From Anthopleura xanthogrammica (Eukaryota; Cnidaria; Anthozoa; Actiniaria; Actiniidae): DNA of 64,000 bases. The stretch covers positions 2,851,166-2,915,165 of the forward strand of contig OZ025219.1 in assembly GCA_964019055.1 (NCBI GenBank), given 5' to 3'. Below the pieces are notes generated by a model. That model ran no database searches. It had not been told where the DNA came from and saw only the letters and a program-made list of their open reading frames with translations. The translations under genes were made by a program, and so were the position numbers. The first letter of the stretch is position 1. Every line of letters starts with the position of its first letter. Shown here piece after piece: positions 11,601 through 26,800 of the stretch.

Positions 11601-14600
11601 AAAAGGGTACCTTTTTGTCGAAATTTGGTATATAAAAGGGTAAGGGGTCGAGAGTCCGGGCGAAGCATCCCCGTAAAAAAAATATTTAGGAGAACCACCC
11701 GGGGGGTTGTGGGTCATTTTCGAGGGTTTTGGGATCGCTCCAGAATTTGGTAGCTACGTTCTCAAGGGAGAAGGATTTATCATACTACCAGGTAACGTTG
11801 TTTTAAAAACATAAAAAATGAACTGTGTGAGGCATTATGAATATCATAATTTTATTCACATTTTCTCTTACAGGACAAGTTGCCTCATAGTGCAAGAATC
11901 GACAAGCAATCTTTTATACGTCAAGAACAACAGACATGAAGCTGTCATAGAAACCACAACTGGCAAAGTGATTTATTACTCGTCTTTGACTTCAAATCGT
12001 GGTTTACGGAGCCAAGGGTTTAGAATGAGATATTACGCATTCAGCATGCCGGAGAATGACCGTAAGTGAATGTTAGATAAGAATGATACTCAATAAGATA
12101 ATAATAAGTGAAGTATGACATAGTCGCAGAGAGTAATCAGTTGTAGCATGCACAGGTAAAGGTAAAGGTAAAGGTCGACTTTATTTAACGTCGGTAACTC
12201 GTGACAGTTAACTTGAGTGTTACTGATAAACTTGAGGCCGACCGTGTGCTTATTTTACCTCCCCTTCTATCAGTGCTCTGTTTTACCGCTATTTAAAGCT
12301 AATTAAAGCTACACGGAAAGAAGAAGAAGAAGTCGAAACAAGGATGCATGGAGATCACTGGGAATCGAACTCGGGACCTCTCGCACCGAAGGCTGCACAC
12401 TAGCCAACTGTGCCATCCTTGCTCCTGTGCCATCCTTTCACCACGCAGCACTGCAGGGTTAGGAAAAAACTTTTTTTCATGAATCATTTCAAGCTGGTTT
12501 ATTTCCAGCAGCAAAAAAGTGGGTGGCAATGATTTGGACCAGGTATTGTCTATTCAACGCGTCTTGGAAGTCGAGCCATTACAGCATCTCAGTTAACAAT
12601 GTTTCTATTTTTTAGAGAAATGCAACAAGAACTGGAACATGTCCTTCATCCAGAATGATCCTGGAAGAATCAATGTCTCGTGGCCACACGTACCACAAGC
12701 ATCTCACCAACCTGATTCTACATACACCTACCTTGTTTTGTATAAAATAGTGAAAAGTACCTACACTAACTTTACAAGCACTGTGGGTTTGAGAGAAGCA
12801 GGGATCGAGTTCCTTCATCCAAACCAAATGTATTCTATGGGACTGGTTGCTTTGGCAACCTCAAGTACTAATATTACAGCAATATATAGCTGTCCACAAC
12901 TGGTAAAGACTCTTGACGGTAAGCAAGTTCAATCAAGCCTCCTTCTGCGTATAACCGACAATGAATATGCGAATGCAATTTTAAAATTGATTTTCGAGTT
13001 TGAGGCTGTTGTCGGATGATTAATGAAAAACCGAAAAAAAGGTCACAATTTTTCTATAAGAGCAAACAAAAACAAAACAATAAAAAAAAAAATTACCCAC
13101 CAACAAAAAAAAGGCGCCATAAACATCATGAAAAAAAAACAACTGAAACTGAAAAGAAAAAAAAAAGTTAATAAATATGAAAGGGATGTGAAAATTGTTT
13201 TCAGGATTCATATTAATTTGAAACGGCTAGGAAACACAAAGCAAAGCTAACGGTCTTTACACTGAAGAAGGTCTGAGACCAGACCGAAAGGTCTGTATAA
13301 TTTTGTTACGATTTCAGTCAATCAAAATTGATATGAAAGGGATTTGTAAGGGAATTTACTTTGTTTGTAAAAACTATTTGTTTTAAATGGTTCAATATTT
13401 TGCGCTTCTCTTTTGGAAACTTAATTGCAGTTACACTACGTCTTGCTGGAGGAAACTTTTCTAACGAAGGACGAGTTGAAGTCTTCTATCATGGAATATG
13501 GGGAACCATATGTAAATATTGGTGGGACTTAAATGATGCTAACGTTGTCTGCCGATCCCTGGGTCTGCCTCCAGCAACAATTGCAATGAGGTACGAACTA
13601 TTCGGCAGTGGATCAAGTGGAAGAGCATGGATGACTGAATTAAGTTGTTCAGGAAATGAACAAAGCCTTGCCATGTGCCCTCATCGAGGTTGGTGGGCGA
13701 ATATTCCCAGCCATTGCAGTACCCCCTATTATACAGCAAGCGTTGTTTGTGGACAGCCTGAAGGTCAGTAGAATTGTTTTCTAGTGTTGTTTAAACTAAA
13801 TGATGTTAATTTACTTGGTACTAAGTTTTCACAGGTTTAGCAAAGCCACGCAAATGCCTTTCCATTTCATTGCTGTAGTCAACATTGCAAGCATTTGAAT
13901 GAGAGCATGTTCACTTTAGTAATTGAGCAAATTTTAAGTCTTCTGGCACAAAGTAAATACCTGCGGAAAAGTTATATCGTTTTGAAATTAGAAATATTTG
14001 TATATATAAGAAAGAGGACCGAGGCCTTGCCAGGCTCAATTTTATGTGTTTTGCACATTTTTATTGTTTGTAATTCCAAAGATATTTGCTTAAAGCTAAT
14101 TAAAGCTACACCTGAATAGGGGCGTAGCTCCCTTTACGCAAACACGCACGTGCATGCTTGAGAAATTCACAAACTTTTCAGATTTGCTTTTTTCAATTTA
14201 CTTTTGGGGTGGGAGTGTTCGAGGCTATGCGGACCAATGCGTACTTGCCAAACTGTCCTACTCCCCTGGGAAAGTAAAGAAGTCGTAACAAAGAATGGCT
14301 GCGAGGTCACTGGGAATCGAACTCGCCCCTCTTGCACCGAAGGCCGCGCACTAAGCAACTTTGCCATCCTTGCTCCTTTAGCTATCTGAACACTCATTAT
14401 GTCAACATATTCAAAAATTGACCATTGATTGCAAAATACTGTGGAAATTCTTTCTAGTAATCAATATCACCGTCACAGACCTGTATGGAATGATCACAAG
14501 TCCTGGATATCCATACTACATGCAACAGGCTCACTACGTGTGGACGTTCAGACCTCCCATTCCGATAGTATATATTGCTATTTACCTGGAAGATGCTGAC

Positions 14601-17600
14601 TTGCGACGTCGTCGTTCTTATGGGTAAGCCCTTTTTTTGAGTGATGTAAATAAGTATGAAAAGGGCTGAAAAGACTACTGCTTTATTTACTTTGAGAATT
14701 ATTTATTCCGTTTGTTGTCCCATAAAAAGTATTACTCATTCATAAAATTAAATTTTTAGGTAATGCAAATGTCGTGCTTTCAAACTATAATATGCAGCTT
14801 TTGATATAGCAGATAAACATCTCTAGATTCAATGCTTCCAAAATATCATTATTTAGCCAAATCTCAGTCGAGTAACTGAGTAGATATCAGTAATGCTGTA
14901 TATATATATATATTGTGACGTTGTTGAAAGGTGACTTCACTAGCCCTTGTTCTATTGACCTAATCACCCTAAGCATGATATTTTCTCATTTCAGAACACG
15001 TGTCATTCCCTTGAGAATAATTGTTTTATCATTCAAATTATTTTTTCTAATCTTTGAGGGGCAGTGCGAGTCAAACAATAACAAAGAAGTCAGCTCATTT
15101 TTTCAGGGAAGCGAGCCATTGTCAAATACAGCGTTACTGCGCATGAGCAGACCGTTATTTACAGTAAGATGGCTCTGCACCGTAATGCGCATGAGCAGAC
15201 CGTTATTTGTAGGCAGTTATTTGCAGTTCTCTCGGCCAATCAAAATGACGGAAAAAATAATTTGAATGATAACAATCTGTGTTTGGGTTTTATCTATATT
15301 CATTAATGTGTCTTCTCATGCGAAAGGAAATGTTGCTCTAGGGAATTAAACGTGGTCTGAAATGGTCTCTTGCAAAATGCTCTATCATTGCAAACTACTA
15401 TGACAAACCACGTATATTGATGACTGGTGTATTCATAAAATTCAAAGTATTAGATAGTCGTATTTCTCTACCATACAAATGCCTTGCAAGCAATACCTCC
15501 TTGCGATCACATCAGAATATAAAGATAATAAATCAGGCTATTTCGTCCCAAGGGTGCAGTGCAATACTGAAAAATCGAGGCAACAACATGGTTTCCTAAA
15601 AAAAATCAGTGTTTTTTTTGCAACTTAATTTTTGGGCCATTAAATTTCATTCTTTTTCCTTCTCTCTACAGATCTAGCAACGTTTACATCCGAGATTCAT
15701 CAGGCTATCAACTCTTTTCTCTTTCAAATACAAACGTTTCTCCTCTTGGTATTGTTATTCAGAATACTACATGTAGAATGACATTCTATTCTCCCTACAC
15801 AACCAACGGAAAGGGGATTCGTGCGAGATATCTCGCTTTTGATCGTCCTTTAAATGATGGTAAGGCTTTTATATACCTCTGATTTACTTTCATTAATAAA
15901 ATGAGTGAGAGTTAATTTTCGAGAAGCGAGGCAATAAGCCATATAAAACCCGAGGGCCGTAGGTTGTTATATGGTTATTGTCGAGGTTTGAGGTAATTTT
16001 AAAACTGTTTTATTTCATACCTTAATGAGGTTTTCACAACACAGCAACAGAAAACAGGGTACTAATGTGAACGCACTCAGGCCTTTCGTTTTAGTGTGCT
16101 TGCGTAGATTATAAATTATTACTTTTCATTGGTCTTCATTGTTTTCACTCATCCCACATTGATGTGCAATGAAGGTTGAAAAATGATCCGATGAGCTTTC
16201 GGTCGCATTTTTTTTTAGCCATGCGGCGGAGTTGACTATAAGCAACGCCATATAGGCGAGCTTCTGCAACTCTGCTTATCAGGTACGTTGAGTTTGTAAT
16301 GAGGAATTTATTCATGCAAGTGCAATATCTTGATATTGCCCTGCTAGTAAACCAATATCTAGATATTGCACTGATACCAGGGCAATATGTAGATATTGCA
16401 CTGGTACTAACGTATTCATCGGGCAGTATGAGATATATAGCCCATGAATAACAAAGAAAACCGTAATAGGTATGAAACAATATTAGAGTTTTTTAATTTT
16501 TTTATTTATTTTTATTGTTATTTGCTTTTTTTAAAACTTTTGATTCAGCCTTTTCCCATAACGCTTCCATCTTGGCATCAAGTACCAGTCCCCGCAGCAT
16601 CAGTGTGGCTTGCGGTTCTTTCACTGTTGATGGTTTTAAAGTCCTTGGGTATCTCATCACCTGTAATTCAACAGATGACTGGCATCGTACTGTATCTTAC
16701 GGTGTTGCTGATAACAAGACGAAAAATGCTTCATGTCATCGTCTGGTCGGTTTGACGAACTACAAAGTGCAGGTGTTTCCAGTTGGTACTAACGCTACTG
16801 ATGGTAGTATGATGATGTACAAGAGCGAGACAGTTCAGATAAAAACGATAGAAGGAGGTAAAATTATCGAATAGCTATAAATACATTGGTTTCTATTGTT
16901 TCCATTAATTTGTGTTGTTTCGGATTTGATAACGGTGTAGGAATCTTTGTGGGGCGGGACAAAAATTAATCTTATGAGCTCCAAATGGAAATGCAATCCA
17001 ACGACCTTTGCTACTGAGTGATTTTTTATGCTTTAACCACTGAGCTACTGAAATATCGAATGGACAGCTATAGAATTTTTTTTCAAAATATAATCAAATA
17101 TGCTGGACGTTGTATGTTTCTCTGAAATGACTTTTAATGATGACAATTACGTCCTTGCATGTTTGAATCCCTTTTTACAAACTGCAAAAATTAGTTCACG
17201 TAGGAAGGGTTGACAACGTTATGTTTTCTGTTGAAAGATCTATATAGCTCACCTCCAACCCTTTCTGCTCCATCACCTATGGCTGACAGCTAACCTTTCT
17301 TTTGACATTGTTTTTTTAAGTCCCAAGTGATTACCCTTGGGGTTTACATGTGGTTTCTTTGAGTACAAGCACCATTCACCTGCAATGGAATCCAATACCA
17401 CGTGACCATGCTCATGGTGTTCTTAGATATAGAGTGCGTTACGTCATTCATGAAAACCACTACTGGAAGACCATAAATACCAGCAACACTCAAGTGGTTC
17501 TTGAACATCTCCTTCCGGGTATGAAGTATTCTTTTTATGTAAATGGCTTTACAAGTAAAGGTCAGGGACCAGAAACAGGTTTTTCTATTATAACAAGTAA

Positions 17601-17823
17601 GTCAATTATTAATGTAAATACACCTTTTTTGCTTGGGCGTAATGTTTTCCCATTTCCGACCACGTGTCATTCCCTAGAGTATCATTTCTTTGTTTAACGG
17701 TTGTCCATGAGAAGATACATAAACATGGATACAACTCAAACAAAGAAACGTATGATTCTCTTAAGAATAAGATACTGTGTTTAAATTGTGTGCATATTCA
17801 TGTGTCTTCTCAGGCGCAACCGC

Positions 17824-17869
<46 letters not shown>

Positions 17870-20800
17870 AATGATAGTCTATAGGGGTTAACGCGATATA
17901 TACGTAGTCTGGGAAGGAAAAAAATATTACGCCGCCCAAGCCAAAAGGTGTATTCCCTGCAACTGCATGTTTATCTGGCAATTTTTGTGGTACAACTTGT
18001 CCGAGAGATTGTACAATTTAACATACCAAAATGTAGTCTTGTTATATTTTGTGGATCATTTCCGCAGTTAAAAGGTAATCGGCGGTTGTGGCAACAATTT
18101 CGAGACTTTTCCCTAGTGAAACACTATTCCTGCGACGACCTGCGGTCTCGCTACAATTTGAAATGAGAAACAAGTTGCCAGAGCATCCATTATAATTGTT
18201 TCCTAATATGCCCATGCGTAATTCTTACATTGATCAATATAAATATTTTGATTTTCTAGAATGTGGCAGAAATATTGAAAACAAGGTACACGGAACAATT
18301 GCTAATCCAAGCTACCAAAACATTCATTGGGATATCAATTGTTTTTGGACTTTAAAGGCACCTTCAGGCACAGGATTGATAGTGTTATTATTAGATACAG
18401 TAGACCTGCTTGTTTCTCATCTATGTCGGTAAGTAGCAAACAATATTGAATAACGCGCATGCACACAAGGCATTATATGATTTCTATTTAAGCCGTTTTT
18501 AAAATCTCGTTCACCAGAGCAAATTTTTCTCCTGATCAGCTCCAAGTAGCTTCTTTTGCCACGAGGAACGCAGAATCGTGGATCGAGATTGAACTTTGCG
18601 GTGTTCAAAATATCCCATGCTGGTCATCATCGATGTAGACCCATAAACAACGCATTCAAGTCGAGGATGGATTTGATGTTTTTATGCATTTGATGCGTTT
18701 TATCAATTTGAACGGCGTTGATCTGGAACGATTCCGCCTCATGCTCACTAAAGCAAATTCGGGAAAGGTCTAGATATAGAGTTTATATCATATAATCTTT
18801 ATATATATTTGATATATATATAGGATATTACATGGCCGCGCGGAGATACGAATTTTATCTTCGAGTGTTGATATTATCTCTCACGAGTAAGCGCAGCGAA
18901 CGAGTGAGAGATAATATCAGCACGAGAAGATAAAATTCCTATCTCCAAGCGGCCATGTAATGTTCTGTTTATTATATGAAATCTTCAATGAAAAATAATG
19001 GAGAATTTGAGACTTGCTGAGCAAAAAGTCGAAATTTGACACCACCAGTGTTGATATAAATCGTATCCCCACTGGCCACTGGTGGGAGTGGGGATATCAA
19101 TTTTATCATTTTGATGTCACTCAATATCACACTCTATTTCATATAATAAATATATTTATTATATGAAATAGAGTGTGATATTGAGTGACATCAAAATGAT
19201 AAAATTGATATCCCCACTCCCACCAGTGGCCAGTGGGGATACGATTTATATCAACACTGGTGGTGTCAAATTTCGACTTTTTGCTCAGCAAGTCTCAAAT
19301 TCTCCATTATTTTTCATTGAAGATTTCATATAATAAACAGAACATTACATGGCCGCTTGGAGATACGAATTTTATCTTCTCGTGCTGATATTATCTCTCA
19401 CTCGTTCGCTGTGCTCACTCGTGAGAGATAATATCAACACTCGAAGATAAAATTCGTATCTCCGCGCGACCATGTAATATCCTCTATATATCTACTACTT
19501 GTACTGTGCGTACTGCGATTTTTAAGCAAATTTACCTTATTATGACCAATGATATTATTAACGTTTTTTCGTATTACTTCAAGGCGATCCTATGTCGCTT
19601 TATATGATGGCCAAGAACAAGAAGTGCACAGATTGTGTGGTTTAAAAAAGTCATTCACCTTTACCTCATTTGGTTCTGCCAAGATACGTACCTACATTAA
19701 TCGGAGACGTCAAAAATTTGTGATGAAAGTAACATACTACATCTTAGATAACAGCTTTGAAAAAGGTTAGCTAAAAAGGAGATTTAGGTTTTTACTAAAA
19801 AGATATACAACTAGTACTTCAAAGATACACAAAAAAGGTTGTTGAAGTACTTTGTTACATGTTGCATGTTACATACAATCATCTAAAGGTCACAACAATA
19901 TGGAATTTTTCCAAATCGTTTGTCTGCAAGAGCATCTTTTTCCGTCATTTTTTTCTTTGTTGAGATTATTTACATATGCATGAATATAATACATTTCAAG
20001 CTTGGTAAGCAATATACAACATGCAAAATGAAACAAAACCCTCACCAACTTGTTTGAAATAGCTTAAAATAGTTTGAAAAAATAGTTTGAAATAGTTTGA
20101 ACTTAAAATTTCTTAAAGATCCCGAGGTAAAGTATGATGTTTTCTTCTTCAGTTCATGTAGAACCAACTTGGAACATCAGCGCTAACAGTAGTAGTTCAT
20201 CCGCCATCAACGTCCATTGGTTGGAATATCCTCCCTCAAGTAATTTGGTAGCTTCAACCCAAGTAGTGTCATACTTGGCGGTTTGCATTGCTGTTAAGAA
20301 CCACACTAATATATCTGTAGCGAGCACTGATGGTCAAGGCAGAAGTGTGAACGTCACTCATCTTGGGAAGTACACTGAATACTACGTACAGGTGATTGCA
20401 GTTTTAGGCAACTCAAGTAACTTGACAAGTGCAAATGAAACCGTCTTTCAAAGAAGTAGAAATATCACCATTCAAACTTTGGAAGAAGGTACTGAACAAA
20501 ATATCCTCGAAGGATTGTGTTATGATATGGGTTTCGTTGCGAGCACTGCTTGTAGTGGCTTGAGGAAGTGAATGAAAAGATGTCGGTTTAGGTGGAGAAG
20601 CATAACAATCAGATTAAATGGGGAGCAATAGGGAATAAAAATAGAGGTTCTCTCTTTATCAGTCCTGATGAAAACTATTGAAAATTATACAACTGACAGA
20701 CATTTCCAACTCTCTGTAATGTGCAAATATTCTTAAAGATATCATTGACAACAGCCATAAAATAGTAGTGATAATGGATATGATTACGGCGGTAATTGAT

Positions 20801-23800
20801 GCAAATTATGATAATAATGACCATATTCAGTTATACCAATGATGCTGATAATTTTTATCTATAAACTTCATTTTAGTTCCAAGTCAACCACCCGTAAACA
20901 TTGTTGCACGTGTTAACAACTTGGACAACATCTTGGTCAAGTGGGATCCTATCCCTAGTGAATACGTACATGGAATACTACTGGGATATCATGTATACTA
21001 TCAACCTACTTTATCTTCGAATACCAGCCGCGAGAGATTGGAATTTGTAGATGCAAATAGAACGTCTGTTGAGCTGCAGAAACTTGGCTTCCTTACTGAA
21101 TACCGCATTAGAGTGGCCGGTGTCACACAGGCTGGTGATGGGCCCAGAAGCCGAGTGGTGTTTGTGAGGACAGGTGAGAAAGTGTTGTACCGAGCTTGAG
21201 ATTAAGGGACTGATTTATAAAAACGGCGAAAAGACAATATTTCTAAGAACAGCTTTTACGGGAGCAAAATTCGAATGAATAGCAAACATTTTTTTCTTTA
21301 CAGGTCTTGACTGCAATGAGAATCTCTCTGGACGGCATGGCCAATTTTCAAGTCCAAATTATCCAAGTAACTATCCAAGTGATGCTAACTGTGCGTGGAC
21401 TATTGGAAAAGGAATGGTATTTGATAGGATTATGATATTGTTCTACTCGTTTGAGTTAGAAGAGGGACATTTTGGCATATGCAGGTAATTATGGAAAGTT
21501 AGAAATCATTATTATGAATTGCAGTTGATGATTGCAAGCCATATTTAAAACGATCCTGGGGGTATCAAATCAAGACTGCCGAGGTTGAAATTGGCCGAGT
21601 CTTTACAGTCCACACAACGTGCTTTCATCTACATCCACTTATACTTTTATTTTCCTTAAAACTAGAGTATTCTAAAGAAATATAATTTACTCTGTTTGCA
21701 TTGTAACATTCCTTACATAAATTAACTCTTACCTTCTTGTCACAATGAACAACAGTCAAACTATTAACTGAGCTTTATTTTTCTTTTTGCAGCAACGATC
21801 ATGTCAGAATAACGGATTTCAAGGGGATTGAACTCGGACAGGGAAAGTATTGTGGCAAGAAGAGTCCCTTTGCTGTTACATCGCAGCAATATGCAGAAGT
21901 GATGCTGCATTCAGATAGAGCATTTGAAAAGATTGGCTTCAATGCAACATACTATGTGGTTGATAAGTATTCTAAAGGTGAGAGTCAAAGGTCACCACAT
22001 AGCAATGAGCATGTAATTCTTATTTACAAATACAATAGACGATTGTTATTTGATAAAACAATAGTGGACCAAATGCTGAACACTGTGGAACTCATTAAGA
22101 TATGTAAGAAATAATAATTCTTATTCACAAATGAAATAATTGTTTCCGGTACTGAACCCTGTGGAACTCCCTATAAGCTAAGACAAATGGGTGTAAGTGA
22201 TTTTATGTATTTACAAATGATAGACATCAACCTCAAAGTAAAATCTGCAACCACAACGGAGTTGATGCTGGATATTGAAGACATTGCAGTAAATTTTACC
22301 GAGCTTGTGGTTCTGTACAAGGAAAAGGAGGGCCAAAAGACTTGGAAAGTTTCTCCAATATCCTTTACAAATATCACCATCCGAGGACTGCGTCCTTCCA
22401 AACAATATGAAGCAAGAACAGTCGGATACTTTGATGATATAGTGTACAACAGCCAGTTAGTGACAGTTGAAACTCAAAAACGTAAGTGTTCTCATCTATA
22501 TAAGATAGTCACTTTTATATATACTTTTAATATACCTTTTAAAAACATACCTTTTCTACTCCGTCGAAGGACTAGCGGTCGAAACGTGAGCTTATTCATA
22601 AACGTTTTTACAAATTGTTTTTAAACATTTTCTTTTTATTCATCGCAAATATGCTTTGAAACTTCATTTTTGATACAGCTAGGTTTCTTAGATTCAGAAA
22701 TTTTATTTGTTACAGTCATGACAGGTGTACACTGCGGGTGGCTGCTTTAAAACATTAATTCTAAGCTATTTTTTTACTTTTTTTCTTCAAGTACCAATTA
22801 CACCTCCTGCTGAGAAGACCAATCCACCAACAACAAGTAAGTGATTACGTCAACAAACCATACAAAATACTTTTTGATCTACATATATTTTTCAAGTTGT
22901 TAATGTTTCAGTGATACCGATAAGGGAGGGGAGGGGGCGGACCTCAAGAAATTTGTTTTATTTATTCATTATTTTCGGTAACGATAGTCCTGGTTACATC
23001 ATGCTTCTGAGCCCGCAGTTAATCACCAGGCACAATAACCTTTTGGCTCGAGGATAACTTTCACCTTACAATGGCAAAATGTCGCCCATTCTTATGGGTG
23101 CTATTGTAGTTTTATATATAACAAGATTTGTAATTTCTTCATGTTTATCCAGAACCACCCAAGCAGATGTACGATTATGGACTTACTGCGGGAGACAGCG
23201 TCGTTCCACATACATGGGGAGACCTTCAGAAATGCTTTGGGGTTAAACTCAATGAAGATGGGATCCCTATATCAATGAAACGCTATCATAAACTTTATGT
23301 AAGTCATTGATTATGTACCCAAATAATAAAGGAGAACTTAGACTAACAAAGTTTTTGTTATACTGTATGATTTAGATTTGTCATAACGGCGTGATTCGCT
23401 TTGGAGCGCACTTTTTCCCACGCTGGCCTAAACCATTCAGCGGAGGCACCGAAGGGTGTAAACTCAAACTTGTAATGTTAGCACCATACTGGGCAACCAC
23501 AGATCCATATTCCTTCTATCAACCAAAGATCTCTGTCGTTTACTACCAAAAGTATACTTCATCTCAAAAAACTGCAAAGTCCTTACAAGTTTTAAACCGG
23601 GCGACATCAGAAGTTAAAAGACTTTACAAAGACCCTCTACCTGAAGAATTCAAAGCGTCACTTGTTTTGGTCGTCACTTGGCATAATCTTCGCCACATAA
23701 ACTTAAATTCTGAAACTCGCAGTTTGGTAAGCTTAGCTGTCAAATTCTGCCAAAATTATGACAGTTTAGGAACTGATCCATGGCTTTCGTTTTTGTTGTA

Positions 23801-26800
23801 GTACAACACCTTCCAGGCTGTGATCATTACAGATGGTTTCTACCCTTTTGTGATGTTTAACTACCCACCTGATGGTATTCAATGGTCAGCGCCAATTGCA
23901 AGGTTGGACATACACCACTCAAAACTATTGTAAAAGTGAGACTAACATGCAAATGCAAAATGAATCACAACTTTTCTCGACGGCCATTTTTTTCATATTT
24001 TCCTTTAGTCTCGCAAAAGTGTAAATATTAAATCTTTGCACTACCATATCCTTTTCTTCTTCTTCATATGCACGTGTACTTTCGTGTTAATTGGTCGACA
24101 AAGAGATTCTCAAGAATGTAGTTTAAGATAAAAAAAAAACTTACTTGTCTAAGCTAAATACACGATAGAGGACGAAAATATACGTACTGTCCTGGAAAAG
24201 AGCCTCAGCTATGGGTATATTTTGGGAGATTAGCTGTCTGAATAATACTTCAGTAGGTAATGACTATTTTAAAATTTATACTACATGACATAAACTTGCG
24301 AATATTTTCCAGTGCCAAGTGGCATCTCTACACCAAGGGAAGTTCTGCAAATGACCCTCTTCCAGTCGTCGGCTGGAGTGCTGGATGCGAGCAGGACGAA
24401 TATTTCAATGTATCAAAGTACGTATTTTTGTACTTTTATGTCTTTCTTACCAGCCTTAAAGCACTCTAATATTTCCAGTTAATATCTACGTTAGGTCTGG
24501 AGAGGTTACAATTGGAGATATAGGTACTATGGATGGACACACTGTTTCTAAAAATCCTGGACCTGCAGAAAAAGGGTTTAAAAAAATTAATCACGGTGTC
24601 AAAGGAAAATGGTTATTCCGACTGGAAACGACATCTAGTCAATGGTCAGAACAACAGTGCAAAAATTGGTTTAAACGGGAGCTAGATCCACGACCTTTCC
24701 TGGAATACCTTGAACCTTGCCCTTGTACAATCTTCCAAGCTCGATGGGACGAAAGATTCCATGTCCAAGAAGAATGGCGAGGCAAATCAAAAGTTTGTGC
24801 CTATTCCGCCTTCACTTCAAGCCACGGTTGGCAACAGAAATGTTGTTACTCTAACGACTGGAGGAGCCGTGGCGCTCTCATCGTGGGTCATCCAGGGGGA
24901 GGTAGTGCCCTCAGATACAAGTACTATAAGAACAAGATTACGGAGGATATTGAAGGTTACGTCAGGTGCTGTGAACGTTCCACAATGTGTCATCTGTATT
25001 ACCAGAGAAGACCATCAGACGACTGCAAGCAATACGACCCACCTGAATGGAGTAAGTAGCGGCAGTGAAATTATGTAGTGTATATACGAGTGTGCGCAGA
25101 TGAAGAGGCACTGAATGCTGCAATAAAGATTCCTGTCACTTTTAGAGAAATTGCGAAAAACATACGAAAAGCCAGAAAATGTGAATCGTGTATAAACAGC
25201 AAAAATCAAGCTAGATTTATAATTCTTTGCCATTAAATAATTGCTAATGTGATGGTCTGATTTAGGTTGGATGTGGGGTGACCCTCACTTTGTCACTCTG
25301 GATGGCAAAAACTACACATTTAACGGTCTTGGTGAATATGTGATGCTGGATGCAAAGGACGGGTTCTTTCAGCTCCAAGCGCGCACAAGACTCGCCAAAG
25401 GTGATGGAACAGCTACTGTGCTTTGTGCTGCAGTGGCCAAAGAAAGAAATACAAGCAAAGTACAAATCAATTTAGAGAGAGAAGGTACAAAAATAGTTAT
25501 TTAACTTACAAATGTTTGTTTATTTAAAATGACTATGTTAGATAATTTTTCACTTGCGTATCGTTTTTACAGGTAACATGACACTTCTTGTTGATGGAGA
25601 GACCTTGGATTACTACAGTCTTACCAACCAATCCACCAGACTCAATGGCTCTGTCGTTGTCTCCCGTCCAAAAGACAACGTATTCAGAGCAACATTTCCA
25701 TCTGGAATCTCAGTTACGGTAACAGAAGTGAAGGGTGCTCTGTCCATTTTATTGGCATTGCCCAAGACTTTCAAGAACACGACGAAAGGGTTGTTAGGAA
25801 CCTGGAATGGGGACCAAACAGATGATCTGACTACACCCAGTGGAGACGTTTTAACTACGAATGCAGAAAGCAAAGATATTCATTTTCAGTTTGGACAGAA
25901 GTGTAAGATATAACTTTTTATTCTGTTTGCTTTAAGATTAGGACAAGACAAGATTTTCTGTTTCTCAACATTTTCTTCATTTTTAATAACAGGGCAAGTA
26001 AACGATAGTACCTCGCTTTTTACCTACCATTTCGGCGAGAACGTATCCACGTTTTCAAACACGACATTCGTGCCCATGTTCTTAGAGGATCTGAAATTCT
26101 ATAATGAGTCTCTAAAGCGCCAAGCTTACGCTACTTGTAATGGTGATATCAACTGCTTGTTTGATTCTGCTTCAACGAAAGACGTGTCTGTTGGATTAAG
26201 CACGAAGATTGTTGGGTCACAAATGGTCAACGAATCCACCACACTGAGTAAGTAACTTAGAACGAGACGTCGGCCTCCGGTTGATCATCTGTTAAGATTT
26301 AAAGGATGGGGTTGTTCGGGGCCTGCGGCTGTTTTGCTGTTGTTAGGTTACGAATATTCAAAGAATTTAACAGACTAAGTAAATTACTATTCCTATTATC
26401 AAAGTCAAATTTGGATGTAGTTATATTTTAAGCATTCGATCTCGTTTCAGTGTTTTATCAGGAGCCGTCAAACTCCAAGAAAACAATGCCGGAGTAAACA
26501 CTGAATCTCGAGGTTATCATTGTTTACGAGGGCTTTGTTCTCCTGGTGAAACACGCAAATGAGTGTTTGAAATGGCTTACAAACCAATAACAATAATTGG
26601 AACCTCCTTTGGAACAGGAAACAATGATAGGACTTCTCAAACTCATTTTAAATCGTAATAGGAAGCAATATTTTTTTCTTGACATTTTTATCCAGTGTGC
26701 ATTATAAATTATGTATAATGACAGCTTAAAAAGGTACACATAAAAATCTCGAAGTCGTTTCGAATGTGTACATTTTTAAGCTGTCATTATAGTTCTTGCA

